Assembly (NCBI GenBank): GCA_002327985.1
Contig: DCVM01000031.1
Coordinates: 8,309-64,002, forward strand
DNA length: 55,694 bases
From: Syntrophaceae bacterium UBA2188
Lineage (GTDB): Bacteria; Desulfobacterota; BSN033; UBA1163
Direction of reading: 5' to 3'
Shown: piece by piece, positions 43,251-50,943 of the stretch
How the letters are laid out: every line of letters begins with the position of its first letter
Numbering within the stretch: the stretch's first letter is position 1
Translations under genes and position numbers: made by a program
The notes under the pieces: model-generated
The model's database searches: none
Told to the model about the DNA's origin: nothing
The model's input: the letters and a program-made list of their open reading frames with translations, nothing else

Positions 43251-44411
43251 TTACCCGATCATCTCTAAAAAAGCCTGGATCCTGGTTCTCAGTTGCCCAA
43301 TCGTCCCTGCAGAATAGACATCCTCCAGATGAAGAAGGGGTACATGAATGGATTGATAGTAAGCTTTTCTTGCTGGGACTTCAAAACCAAAGGGATCACA
43401 ATATTTATAGATATAAAGAATGGCACCCTCTATCCCAAACTCCTTGGCATAAGCTCCGATATCACCGAATCGGGACGCCATATCCCCTTCAAACGTGCCT
43501 GTTTTATTTTCCCTGTACGTCTTGGGACAGTTGATTTTATCGAGATACCGACGACCTAATGCATCGATGGGATTTTCTCCCTCATCCGTTCGTGGAAAAT
43601 AATCCCTGGCCCCATTGCAAATGGTATCGGCCACCACATTGCCCCCGAGTTCTTCCACCAGCTTGATCAATTCAATGTTGTCGAGACAGGCGCCGTCCAT
43701 CAAGAGGCGAGGACCTTTCTTGAGCGGGGATTTTTCTCTTCTGCGAATTTCTACCAAAATCTGGTCAAACAAGTCATTGGATTCTCCAATGGGTAAGCTT
43801 GATCCGACCGTCAAGGCCATGGTCAACTCTGTTCCAGAGATAAGGGGCGGATTCGCTTTTCTGAACTCATAAAGGTTTCTCACCTTGTCCCTATTCTCAT
43901 TATGGACCCGAATGGCTTTGGCCAGATCCTCCTCGGTAATCGCTTTTCCAGCAAACTTCTCCATACTTTTTCTGAAGGTGTTTAATTCTGCGTTGAAGAA
44001 CTCAAAGGACGATTCCACGCAGACCGTGGGAATATTGAGAAAGTGAAAGTAGGAATACGGAAGAGAATACATCCAAGCACTATAGCTCCGCACCATGCTA
44101 TCACAGCCATGGGGAATGACCAGTCCGGAGAGAAAATCATATTTTCCTTTTACCGAGAGGTCGAAGACACTGCGGTAATAGGGGCAAACAATGGTTTCCA
44201 GGAGGGTGTCTCCTTTCGAAATGGGCTCATAGATATTTCCTCTCACCCGAAAAGGAATGCACCCGGCAGCGGTGATGATTTCCAAAGGAACAAAGGAACA
44301 GACATAGCCAATAAACTTTTTTCCTTCCCTTGCCAGCTCCTTTGCCCTGACCCCGTAATCTTTATAATAATTTTCTATCGTGTTAAAAAGGCTGGTCTGT
44401 TTATCATTCAT
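43251..44411 (-). CDS. bzdN: BCR/HgdB-family subunit (BzdN-like)
   Basis: 386 residues, the size of BzdN/BcrC (about 380). Signature segments are CSFVPLEIITAAGCIPFRV (about 43-61), VIPHGCDSMVRSYSAW (about 110), NGARDYFPRTDEG and YKYCDPFGFEVPARKAYYQS (about 333-352). Cys in the first, second and last are likely iron-sulfur ligands. The C-terminal LLHLEDVYSAGTIGQLRTRI is shared with known benzoyl-CoA reductase subunits as I recall them. AGGAG sits seven bases before the ATG. The 297-bp gap to the next gene (44412-44708) shows no repeat or gene. Confidence 0.7.
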   Translation of the reverse strand: MNDKQTSLFNTIENYYKDYGVRAKELAREGKKFIGYVCSFVPLEIITAAGCIPFRVRGNIYEPISKGDTLLETIVCPYYRSVFDLSVKGKYDFLSGLVIPHGCDSMVRSYSAWMYSLPYSYFHFLNIPTVCVESSFEFFNAELNTFRKSMEKFAGKAITEEDLAKAIRVHNENRDKVRNLYEFRKANPPLISGTELTMALTVGSSLPIGESNDLFDQILVEIRRREKSPLKKGPRLLMDGACLDNIELIKLVEELGGNVVADTICNGARDYFPRTDEGENPIDALGRRYLDKINCPKTYRENKTGTFEGDMASRFGDIGAYAKEFGIEGAILYIYKYCDPFGFEVPARKAYYQSIHVPLLHLEDVYSAGTIGQLRTRIQAFLEMIG

Positions 44412-44708
44412 TGACTTTCTCCTTTTTCCAACCTATCCGTTGAATCAAATTGGAATATACCTAATTTACCCTTATATTTCAATCTTATTGTCTTAAACTC
44501 GGCAACACCTCAGTTAAAGAGGGTCGGGAGGTTCTCACAGAAAAACCTTGAAGCGAAACCTCTATCCATTATCCATTTAAGGGCATAAGTTCGCTTCCGA
44601 AAATCACAACGGAAAGGGACAAATGATTGATTGACATTACCTCTATGACCGCTTTACAAGGTTTTGAAGGGAGGACTTCCCGCCTCTCTATGGCTAAATA
44701 CCATCCCA

Positions 44709-45494
44709 TCACTGAGGGATTCCCAAATTTTCCATGGCGATGATCGCAGCACCCAGCGCAGCTATCATATGGGGCTTTTCCGGTACCAAGATATCATGAC
44801 CTCTGATTTCTTTGAAAGCCTGAACGAGGCCCGCATCTCTCGCACCGCCCCCCACCATGGCCATATCCTGTTCCACGCCCATTCTTTCTGTTAGACTATC
44901 AATCTGGGCCGCAAGAGCTCTGTGGATGCCTGCCAGAAGGTCTTCCTTTTTGACTTCCTGGGAGAGCCGGGAGATCGCTTCTGACTCCGCAAACACCGCA
45001 CATCCGGTGTTAAATTCCACTCTCTTTTTTGATTTTAAAGACAACTCCCCAATCTCTTCCACCCTGACATGAAGAACCTTGGCAATGACCTGCAGGATTC
45101 TGCCACTGCCTCCGGCACACTTTCCGCTTAATAAGAAATTATGAACACTCCCATTACCATCAATACGGAGTACTTTGGTGTAAAGATCGCCTACGTCGAT
45201 GACCGTTCTCACAGAAGGGAGAAGAGAAGAAATACCCTTGGCGATACAGACAATATCCGGTTTGACTTCATCTGCAAAGGTCACCCGGTTTGATCCGTAT
45301 CCCGTAGCGACCGTCCTTGAAATGTCATTCTCTGATTTCCCTGCCTGGGAAAGCAATTCTTTTTTTATCCTCTCTGCCGTGAGCTTGAAATCCCCTCCAG
45401 AAGGGCACTCGTAAGAACCCAGCGTCCCCTGATCATTGAGGGCGATCCCCTTTGATGCAGCCGAGCCGATATCAACACCTAGTACAATAGCCAT
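44709..45494 (-). CDS. bzdQ: Benzoyl-CoA-reductase-type activase subunit (BzdQ-like)
   Basis: 261 residues, the second ASKHA activase. GVDIGSAASKGI (6-17), IDVGDLYTKVLRID in place of the usual DIGGQD, Cys126 in SGKCAGGSGRI and Cys165 in NTGCAVFAESEA. Size matches BzdQ/BcrD (about 260-280). Having two unlike activases together with two HgdB-like subunits distinguishes class I benzoyl-CoA reductases from 2-hydroxyacyl-CoA dehydratases, which have one. First gene of the set. No ribosome site is obvious. A partial palindrome (45510-45540) lies just upstream. Confidence 0.65.
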   Translation of the reverse strand: MAIVLGVDIGSAASKGIALNDQGTLGSYECPSGGDFKLTAERIKKELLSQAGKSENDISRTVATGYGSNRVTFADEVKPDIVCIAKGISSLLPSVRTVIDVGDLYTKVLRIDGNGSVHNFLLSGKCAGGSGRILQVIAKVLHVRVEEIGELSLKSKKRVEFNTGCAVFAESEAISRLSQEVKKEDLLAGIHRALAAQIDSLTERMGVEQDMAMVGGGARDAGLVQAFKEIRGHDILVPEKPHMIAALGAAIIAMENLGIPQ

Positions 45495-45588
45495 AAGTTT
45501 TTCGTCGATGGGTTAAGGCAAGGATGCCAGTTTTGTTCATTTATATCAATAACACAAATCCCGAAACCCCTCAAACAGAAATCATGGT

Positions 45589-45617
45589 TTGACAGGGTCT
45601 TCTAAAAGATATAGATT
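45589..45617 (+). promoter_or_regulatory. Promoter of the small membrane-protein gene
   Basis: TTGACA (45589-45594), 17-base spacer, TAGATT (45612-45617), about 60 bases before the ATG at 45679. The divergent bzdQ-like gene begins 95 bases to the left. Confidence 0.6.
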
Positions 45618-45678
45618 TCTCCAGTAGGCATAATATTCTCACAAGTGATTGCAGTCATATAAAAAGGGGCATGACATC

Positions 45679-46119
45679 ATGGAAAAGTTCTTGTTCTGGC
45701 AGAGATGGCTCTTGTTCGTTAGCTTCTTGATTGCCCTATTCGGGGTAGCAATGACCTTCCTAAATGGGACCCATTTCTTTGATTTGTTCAATCAGCAGAT
45801 CGATCCCGTCTTCTGGGGTACACAGGATATCACTGATCAGACAAAGAATTTCCAACGCTGGGTGTACGGTGCATGGGGGGCGACCATAGCAGGATGGGGG
45901 GTGATGCTTGGATTTATTGTCTACTACCCATTCAGAAGGAGAGAGGCGTGGTCATGGAAGTGCCTCGTGGTAGGTCTGGCCGTATGGTATTTATTGGATA
46001 GTGGCATCTCCCTGTACTTCAAGGTGTGCTTTAACGTTGTCTTCAATACAGGATTGCTAATCTTAGCGGTGCTTCCACTTGCCTTCACCAGAAAGTCATT
46101 TTCTGAGGGCCGACGATAA
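45679..46119 (+). CDS. Four-helix membrane protein, unknown function
   Basis: 146 residues from the ATG at 45679, with a weak AAGGGG upstream. An earlier ATG at 45649 has no site. Four helices are expected (about 6-28, 55-80, 92-110, 115-135). Sequence such as RWLLFVSFLIALFGVAMTF and QRWVYGAWGATIAGWGVML is aromatic-rich, but I recognise no family. It is the only plus-strand gene in the right third and separates the liv and bzd blocks. Confidence 0.7.
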   Translation: MEKFLFWQRWLLFVSFLIALFGVAMTFLNGTHFFDLFNQQIDPVFWGTQDITDQTKNFQRWVYGAWGATIAGWGVMLGFIVYYPFRRREAWSWKCLVVGLAVWYLLDSGISLYFKVCFNVVFNTGLLILAVLPLAFTRKSFSEGRR

Positions 46120-46157
46120 AAAGGCGAACTGGCCACCACGATGGCCAATCCGCCTTT
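46120..46157 (-). terminator. Terminator after the acyl-CoA ligase gene
   Basis: Arms AAAGGCG...TGGCCA and TGGCCA...CGCCTTT with an internal asymmetry and six-base loop. The minus-strand RNA ends in a five-U run. It starts right after the stop codon of the plus-strand membrane gene, so it could also weakly stop that transcript. Confidence 0.75.
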
Positions 46158-46189
46158 AGGATCATACCGTCATAGCGCTTATCGTCTCT

Positions 46190-47773
46190 CTATTTTATTT
46201 TAAACGATTCCTCCATCCCGAAATATTTTTTTCTCAGCTTTGGCTTCTCTATCTTTCCTGTTGGATTGCGAGGAACCTCACCGAAGAAAACCTTTTTGGG
46301 TCTTTTATATTTGGGTAGCTTCTCACAAAACTTGAAAACATCCTCTTCGGTCAATTTCTTCCCTGGAACAATATCGATGATGACGGTCACCACCTCACCC
46401 AAGCGCTCATCCGGAAAACCAATTGCGGCGATATCCTTGACACCCGGAAGGGTATGAAGAAAATCCTCAATCTCCACAGGGAAAATATTCTCGCCACCTG
46501 AGATGATGAGGTCTTTTTTCCTGTCAACCAGGAAAATAAAACCATCTTCATCCCGTTTCGCCATATCTCCTGTGTACAACCATCCGTTTCGAAGGGCTTT
46601 GGCAGTCGCCTCCGGGTTTCTATAGTATTCCCTCATCACACCATCTCCCCGGACCACCAGTTCTCCAACTTCTCCTCGCTTCACATCATTCCCTTCTTCA
46701 TCCACAATTCGAGATTCCCAGTTAAATCCGGGAAGACCAATCGCTCCCACTTTGTGTTCATTCTCTATCCCGAGATGGACGCAACCCGGACCGGTGGATT
46801 CGCTCAGACCATAGTTGGTATCATAGGCCATATTGGGAAAATATTCCTTCCAGTGTTTTACCAGAGAAGGAGGAACGGGCTGTGCCCCGATATGCATGAG
46901 TCTCCATTGACGGAGGTCATAGTCCTTCAGTTTAATTTCTCCGCTGTCTATTTTTAAAAGAATATCCTGGGCCCACGGGACAAGAAGGAAAATGAGTGTG
47001 GCCTTCTCCTCATGGATGGCTTGAATCACCCATTCAGGCTGGACCCCCTTCAAGATAACAGCCTTTCCACCGACAATGAAGCTCCCGAACCAATGCATTT
47101 TTGACCCGGTGTGGTAAAGAGGAGGAATAAGAATAAACGTATCTTTTTTAGTCTGATAATGATGGGCATTTTCAGTGATGCAGGCACAGATCATGTTTTT
47201 ATGGGTCAATAGAATAGGTTTCGGTTGCCCTGTCGTGCCGGAGGTGAAATAGAGGCCACAGGGATCATCAAACCCAATCGGAATGTTAGGTGGATGGGAA
47301 GAAGATTTTTCTAATAATTTTTCAAAGGACTCTGAATAACTGGGGATCTCTTTCCCCACAAAGATGTAATGTTTGACTGTAGGAAGATTATCCTTGATGC
47401 CAGTGATTCGATCGATAAACTCCTCGCTGAAGACGACACAGACAGGTTCTGCCACATCGCAACAGTATTTAATATCATTCCCTGTAAACCGAAAATTGAG
47501 AGGGACGGCCCAGGCCCCGGTGCGGACGATCCCGAAATAGGCAATAAGCCAATCGATCGAGTTCATCATCAGATGGACCACCTTATCGCCCTTTTTAATC
47601 CCCTTATTGATCAGAACATTGGCAAATCGGTTCACCCCGTCATCAAACTGCTTCCATGTGATCTCGCTTCTTTTATTTTCGGCGGGTACCCTTTCAATCA
47701 GGGCCACATCATTTGGATATAACCTTGCATTTCTCGCTAAGATCTCCCCAATGTGTATATCTAAACTGTTCAT
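46190..47773 (-). CDS. AMP-binding acyl-CoA ligase, class I
   Basis: 527 residues from ATG 47773, with GGAGGGAGG upstream. Longer starts read through a heptamer array. The ATP loop is YFTSGTTGQPKPILLTH (about 171-187). Other motifs are NYGLSEST (about 322), GWLYTGDMAKRDEDGF, DRKKDLIISGGENIFP and the catalytic Lys in NPTGKIEKPK (about 507). It activates a carboxylic acid to its CoA thioester via an acyl-AMP. Class and length fit medium-chain or aromatic acids, and its place after the import genes suggests the imported compound is its substrate. Confidence 0.88.
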   Translation of the reverse strand: MNSLDIHIGEILARNARLYPNDVALIERVPAENKRSEITWKQFDDGVNRFANVLINKGIKKGDKVVHLMMNSIDWLIAYFGIVRTGAWAVPLNFRFTGNDIKYCCDVAEPVCVVFSEEFIDRITGIKDNLPTVKHYIFVGKEIPSYSESFEKLLEKSSSHPPNIPIGFDDPCGLYFTSGTTGQPKPILLTHKNMICACITENAHHYQTKKDTFILIPPLYHTGSKMHWFGSFIVGGKAVILKGVQPEWVIQAIHEEKATLIFLLVPWAQDILLKIDSGEIKLKDYDLRQWRLMHIGAQPVPPSLVKHWKEYFPNMAYDTNYGLSESTGPGCVHLGIENEHKVGAIGLPGFNWESRIVDEEGNDVKRGEVGELVVRGDGVMREYYRNPEATAKALRNGWLYTGDMAKRDEDGFIFLVDRKKDLIISGGENIFPVEIEDFLHTLPGVKDIAAIGFPDERLGEVVTVIIDIVPGKKLTEEDVFKFCEKLPKYKRPKKVFFGEVPRNPTGKIEKPKLRKKYFGMEESFKIK

Positions 47774-47793
47774 AAAAACCTCCCTCCTTAAAC

Positions 47794-47912
47794 GCAAAGC
47801 GCAGGGAGCATAGCGCATAGCGAAAAAAAATGCTTAACGCCATGCTCACTGCGTTAAGCATCCACCCCCTCCCTTACCCTCCCCCCTCGAGGGGGAGGGA
47901 GAGGGTGGGGGG
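47794..47912. repeat. Heptamer array, hairpin and GC-rich palindrome
   Basis: GCAAAGC, GCAGGGA, GCATAGC, GCATAGC in phase 7 from 47794. A hairpin TGCTTAACGC...GCGTTAAGCA (47831-47860). A GC-rich palindrome ACCCTCCCCCCTCGAGGGGG-type (47864-47912). It fills the livF-ligase gap inside the operon. Confidence 0.8.
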
Positions 47913-47922
47913 CGATATGCTA

Positions 47923-48726
47923 TTACAGCCAGCGTTTGCGTCGTTTATAGGACTTGACGTCTTTATACGATTTGAGCGCACCCGAGGAGGCTGTGCCTAA
48001 ATAAAATTCCTTCACATCCGGATTTTCCCTTAGATTGGTAGCGGCCTCTTCCATCACTATCTTACCGTTCTCCATGACATAACCATAATGGGCGATCAGG
48101 AGAGCCATATTGGCGTTCTGCTCAACCAGCATGATGGTGGTCTTCTGTTCTTCATTAATCCTTTTCACAATTGCAAAAATTTCTCTCACCAGAAAGGGGG
48201 CCAGACCCAATGAGGGTTCGTCTAATAGCAATAGTTGGGGATGGGCCATCAATGCCCGGCCCATGACGAGCATCTGCAATTCGCCACCACTACAGAATCC
48301 GGCTTGTCGATTCTTTCGGGCTACCAAGGGTTGAAAGTAACTGTAGACCAATTCGAGATCCTTCTTATAGGGCTTCCCCCAACGGGTGGCTGTCCCCACT
48401 CGGAGGTTTTCTTCGACGGTCAGATACTTAAAGGGCTGACGACCTTCCAGGACCTGAATAATTCCAAGGCGGGTAATGGTCTCCGGAGAAGAATTATGAA
48501 TCCCCTTGCCTTCATATTCAATGGAGCCTTCCGTCACCTTACCGTTTTCCGGTTTGAGCAATCCGGAGATTGCCTTTAAGGTGGTCGTTTTCCCTGCACC
48601 GTTACTACCCAGTAATGAAACAATTTGTCCTTTTCTAATAACCAGGGAAACCCCTTTTAGCACCTGGATGACATCCGAGTAAACGACACTGATATTATTG
48701 ACTTGAAGTAAAAGATTGTCTTCCAT
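47923..48726 (-). CDS. livF: ABC importer ATPase LivF
   Basis: 267 residues. Walker A GSNGAGKTT (about 39-47), signature CSGGELQMLVMGRAL, Walker B LLLLDEPSLGLAP, and switch His in LVEQNANMAL in place of the usual His. A C-terminal extension of about 20 residues is rich in Lys/Tyr/Ser (LKSYKDVKSYKRRKRW). It pairs with LivG to drive import of branched-chain amino acids or related organic acids. Translational start follows GGGAG. Confidence 0.93.
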   Translation of the reverse strand: MEDNLLLQVNNISVVYSDVIQVLKGVSLVIRKGQIVSLLGSNGAGKTTTLKAISGLLKPENGKVTEGSIEYEGKGIHNSSPETITRLGIIQVLEGRQPFKYLTVEENLRVGTATRWGKPYKKDLELVYSYFQPLVARKNRQAGFCSGGELQMLVMGRALMAHPQLLLLDEPSLGLAPFLVREIFAIVKRINEEQKTTIMLVEQNANMALLIAHYGYVMENGKIVMEEAATNLRENPDVKEFYLGTASSGALKSYKDVKSYKRRKRWL

Positions 48727-48729
48727 AAC

Positions 48730-48783
48730 TCCCTCATCCCCCTTCCTACCCTCCCCCTCAATGGGGGAAGGAGAGGGTGGGGG
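48730..48783. repeat. GC-rich palindrome before livF
   Basis: Arms of CCCTC/CCCCCT-type words (from 48731) and the complementary GGGGGAAGGAGAGGGTGGG. It lies directly between livM stop and livF start. Confidence 0.7.
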
Positions 48784-48785
48784 TC

Positions 48786-49856
48786 TTAATAAGAAAATGG
48801 CCAGAGTCTAAAGCCGGACCGGATGATTCGCCACACTTCGGCTAATCCTTTAGGTTCAAAAATAATGAAGAGCACGATAGCCAATCCAAAGACAAACTCC
48901 CGAAGGGGCGCGATGGTCAAAGCAATCTTGGCAAGCCCTTCTATATTCATAAAGAACTGTGTGGATTGACTCAGTATTTCATTTAAGAGGGTGATAAAAA
49001 TGGCACCAAAAACAGCACCGGGAATACTTCCGAGGCCTCCGATGATGATCATCGCAATATATTCTACAGAAAGCATTAATGTATAGGGTTCGGGTGTAAT
49101 ACTGCCGATATAGTAAGCCGCGAGCCCTCCAGCGAATCCAGCATAGAAAGAACTGATGGCAAAAGAGATCAGTTTATATTTGAAGATGGGAATGCCCATG
49201 CCCTCTGCAGCCCTGTCATTATCACGGATGGCGATAAAGGCACGGCCGAATCGGGTCCGTATGAGGTTGACAGCAACCCATGTCAAGATGACAAAACAGA
49301 CGAAAATGACGTAATAGAAATTGCGATCCCCTTTGACATCGATTCCAAAGAGAGTGGCTCGAGGCAGCATAATCCCCATCGGACCTTTGGTGAGACTCTC
49401 CCATTGGACGAAGATGTATTGAAGGATAAACTGACCTGCCAGGGTGGCAATGGTGAGATAGAGGTGTTTGAGGCGGACAGATGGAATCCCAAAAAGCACG
49501 CCCACAAAGGCAGTGATCACGCCTGCAGAGATAACGGAAAGCCAGAATGGAAAACCTACAGCGGTTGCAAGAATGGCGGCTGCATAAGCCCCCACGCCAA
49601 AAAAAGCGCCATGACCGAGGGAAATCTGACCTGTATATCCGATGAGGATATTGAGACCAACGGCAGCAATGGCGGCTATCCCGATGTGATTGATCACATA
49701 TAAATGGTAAGGCTTACAGATGAACGGGAGAACGACAAAGAGAAGAAAGAGTCCGACCCACATCCAGAGTCTTCCAAAATCCGTTGAGAAGATGGTGAGT
49801 TCTTCTCCGTACTGTTCATTAAATTTTCCGCAAGGATGCAATTTCAGCTTTCGCAT
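48786..49856 (-). CDS. livM: ABC importer permease LivM
   Basis: 356 residues with eight to ten membrane helices. Family motifs are NILIGYTGQISLGHGAFFGVGAY (about 68-90) and the EAA-like loop FIAIRDNDRAAEGMGIP (about 212-228). AGGAGG precedes the ATG by four bases. The N-terminal 15-20 residues extend beyond the usual start and are hydrophilic. It forms the translocation channel with LivH. Confidence 0.94.
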   Translation of the reverse strand: MRKLKLHPCGKFNEQYGEELTIFSTDFGRLWMWVGLFLLFVVLPFICKPYHLYVINHIGIAAIAAVGLNILIGYTGQISLGHGAFFGVGAYAAAILATAVGFPFWLSVISAGVITAFVGVLFGIPSVRLKHLYLTIATLAGQFILQYIFVQWESLTKGPMGIMLPRATLFGIDVKGDRNFYYVIFVCFVILTWVAVNLIRTRFGRAFIAIRDNDRAAEGMGIPIFKYKLISFAISSFYAGFAGGLAAYYIGSITPEPYTLMLSVEYIAMIIIGGLGSIPGAVFGAIFITLLNEILSQSTQFFMNIEGLAKIALTIAPLREFVFGLAIVLFIIFEPKGLAEVWRIIRSGFRLWPFSY

Positions 49857-49890
49857 GCTTCCTCCTAACCGCTAAATGATTCGCAATAGG

Positions 49891-49975
49891 AGCACCTCGT
49901 TTGAGGATCGCTTCGCTTAAGGCAAAAATCTTTTGCCTCCAACCTCAAGTCCCGTTTAGCGGGACGCTCCTCCAA
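49891..49975. repeat. Nested palindrome between livH and livM
   Basis: Outer GGAGCACCTCGTTTGAGG and CCTCAAG...GACGCTCC. Inner hairpins AGGCAAAA/TTTTGCCT (49920-49938) and GTCCCG/CGGGAC (49949-49965). It resembles the REP-like units elsewhere but with its own sequence. Confidence 0.75.
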
Positions 49976-49988
49976 CGATGTTATGCTT

Positions 49989-50867
49989 TTATACACGCTC
50001 AATTTCCACTAAACCGAAGAGCCCGTAGGGCTTCACCAATAAAATAAAAACGAGAACAATATAAGGGATGACCTCCTTGAGCGACGTGGAGACATATCCA
50101 CCCGTAAAGGTTTCAAGGACACCGATGATAAGCCCTCCGATAATGGCTCCCCCAATACTTTCCAGGCCCCCCAGGATGACGACCGGGAAGACCTTGAGTC
50201 CCAAGACACTGATATCATGGACATTGATCCCGTTCATGATTCCCAGGATGATCCCGCTGATGGCACAGACCAGGGCCGCAATCGCCCAAGACATCGCAAA
50301 CACTCTTCTCACATGAACCCCCAAGGAAAGCGCTGCAGGCTGATTATCGGCCACCGACCTCATATAAATTCCCTGAGAGGAATATTTAAAAAAGAATCCG
50401 AAGATCGATAAAAAGATAATACCAATGATAAAAGACGCCACGTAGACAGGAGGGATGTTGATGGCCCCCCATCTAATGGTAAGGCCCGCTGGAAGGAAAT
50501 CCGGATAACTAAATAAATTGCCTCCGAAGATCACCAGCAACAATCCCTTGAACATGGCTGCCAATCCGACAGTCAGCATAATCACTTCGATGAGCGCCTC
50601 GCCAATCAAGGGACGGAGAAAAAGTCGTTCGATGACAAACCCCAAAATAAATGCTCCCACCAGGGTGAATAAAAAGGAGAGGTAGATGGGTAATTTCAAC
50701 CATACGGAAAAGGCCAGAAAAATGAAGGCCCCGATTGCCAGCAATTCCCCGTGCGCAAAATTGAGGACACTCGAGGACTTAAAGATCATGACAAAGCCCA
50801 GGGCTGCAAGGGCATAAAGAAAGCCCACGGATAATCCTTGAATTGAAAGTTGAAGAAAAAATTCCAT
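49989..50867 (-). CDS. livH: ABC importer permease LivH
   Basis: 292 residues from ATG 50867 with GAGGAG ten bases upstream. Two earlier ATGs give a short extension. Eight or so membrane helices. Typical segments are IQGLSVGFLYALAALGFVMI (about 9-28), VLNFAHGELLAIGAF and MRSVADNQPAALSLGV. It pairs with LivM. Confidence 0.94.
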   Translation of the reverse strand: MEFFLQLSIQGLSVGFLYALAALGFVMIFKSSSVLNFAHGELLAIGAFIFLAFSVWLKLPIYLSFLFTLVGAFILGFVIERLFLRPLIGEALIEVIMLTVGLAAMFKGLLLVIFGGNLFSYPDFLPAGLTIRWGAINIPPVYVASFIIGIIFLSIFGFFFKYSSQGIYMRSVADNQPAALSLGVHVRRVFAMSWAIAALVCAISGIILGIMNGINVHDISVLGLKVFPVVILGGLESIGGAIIGGLIIGVLETFTGGYVSTSLKEVIPYIVLVFILLVKPYGLFGLVEIERV

Positions 50868-50890
50868 AAAAAGGCTCCTCATCATCAACT

Positions 50891-50940
50891 CGCCCCCACC
50901 CTCACCCTCCCCCCTTGAGGGGGAGGGAAGGGAGGGAGGT
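50891..50940. repeat. GC-rich palindrome before livH
   Basis: CCCACC, CTCACC, CTCCCC hexamers (from 50895), then CCTTGAGGGGGAGGG, with arms reading back as GGGAGGG. It lies four bases from the stop codon of the next upstream gene. Confidence 0.7.
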
Positions 50941-50943
50941 GCA

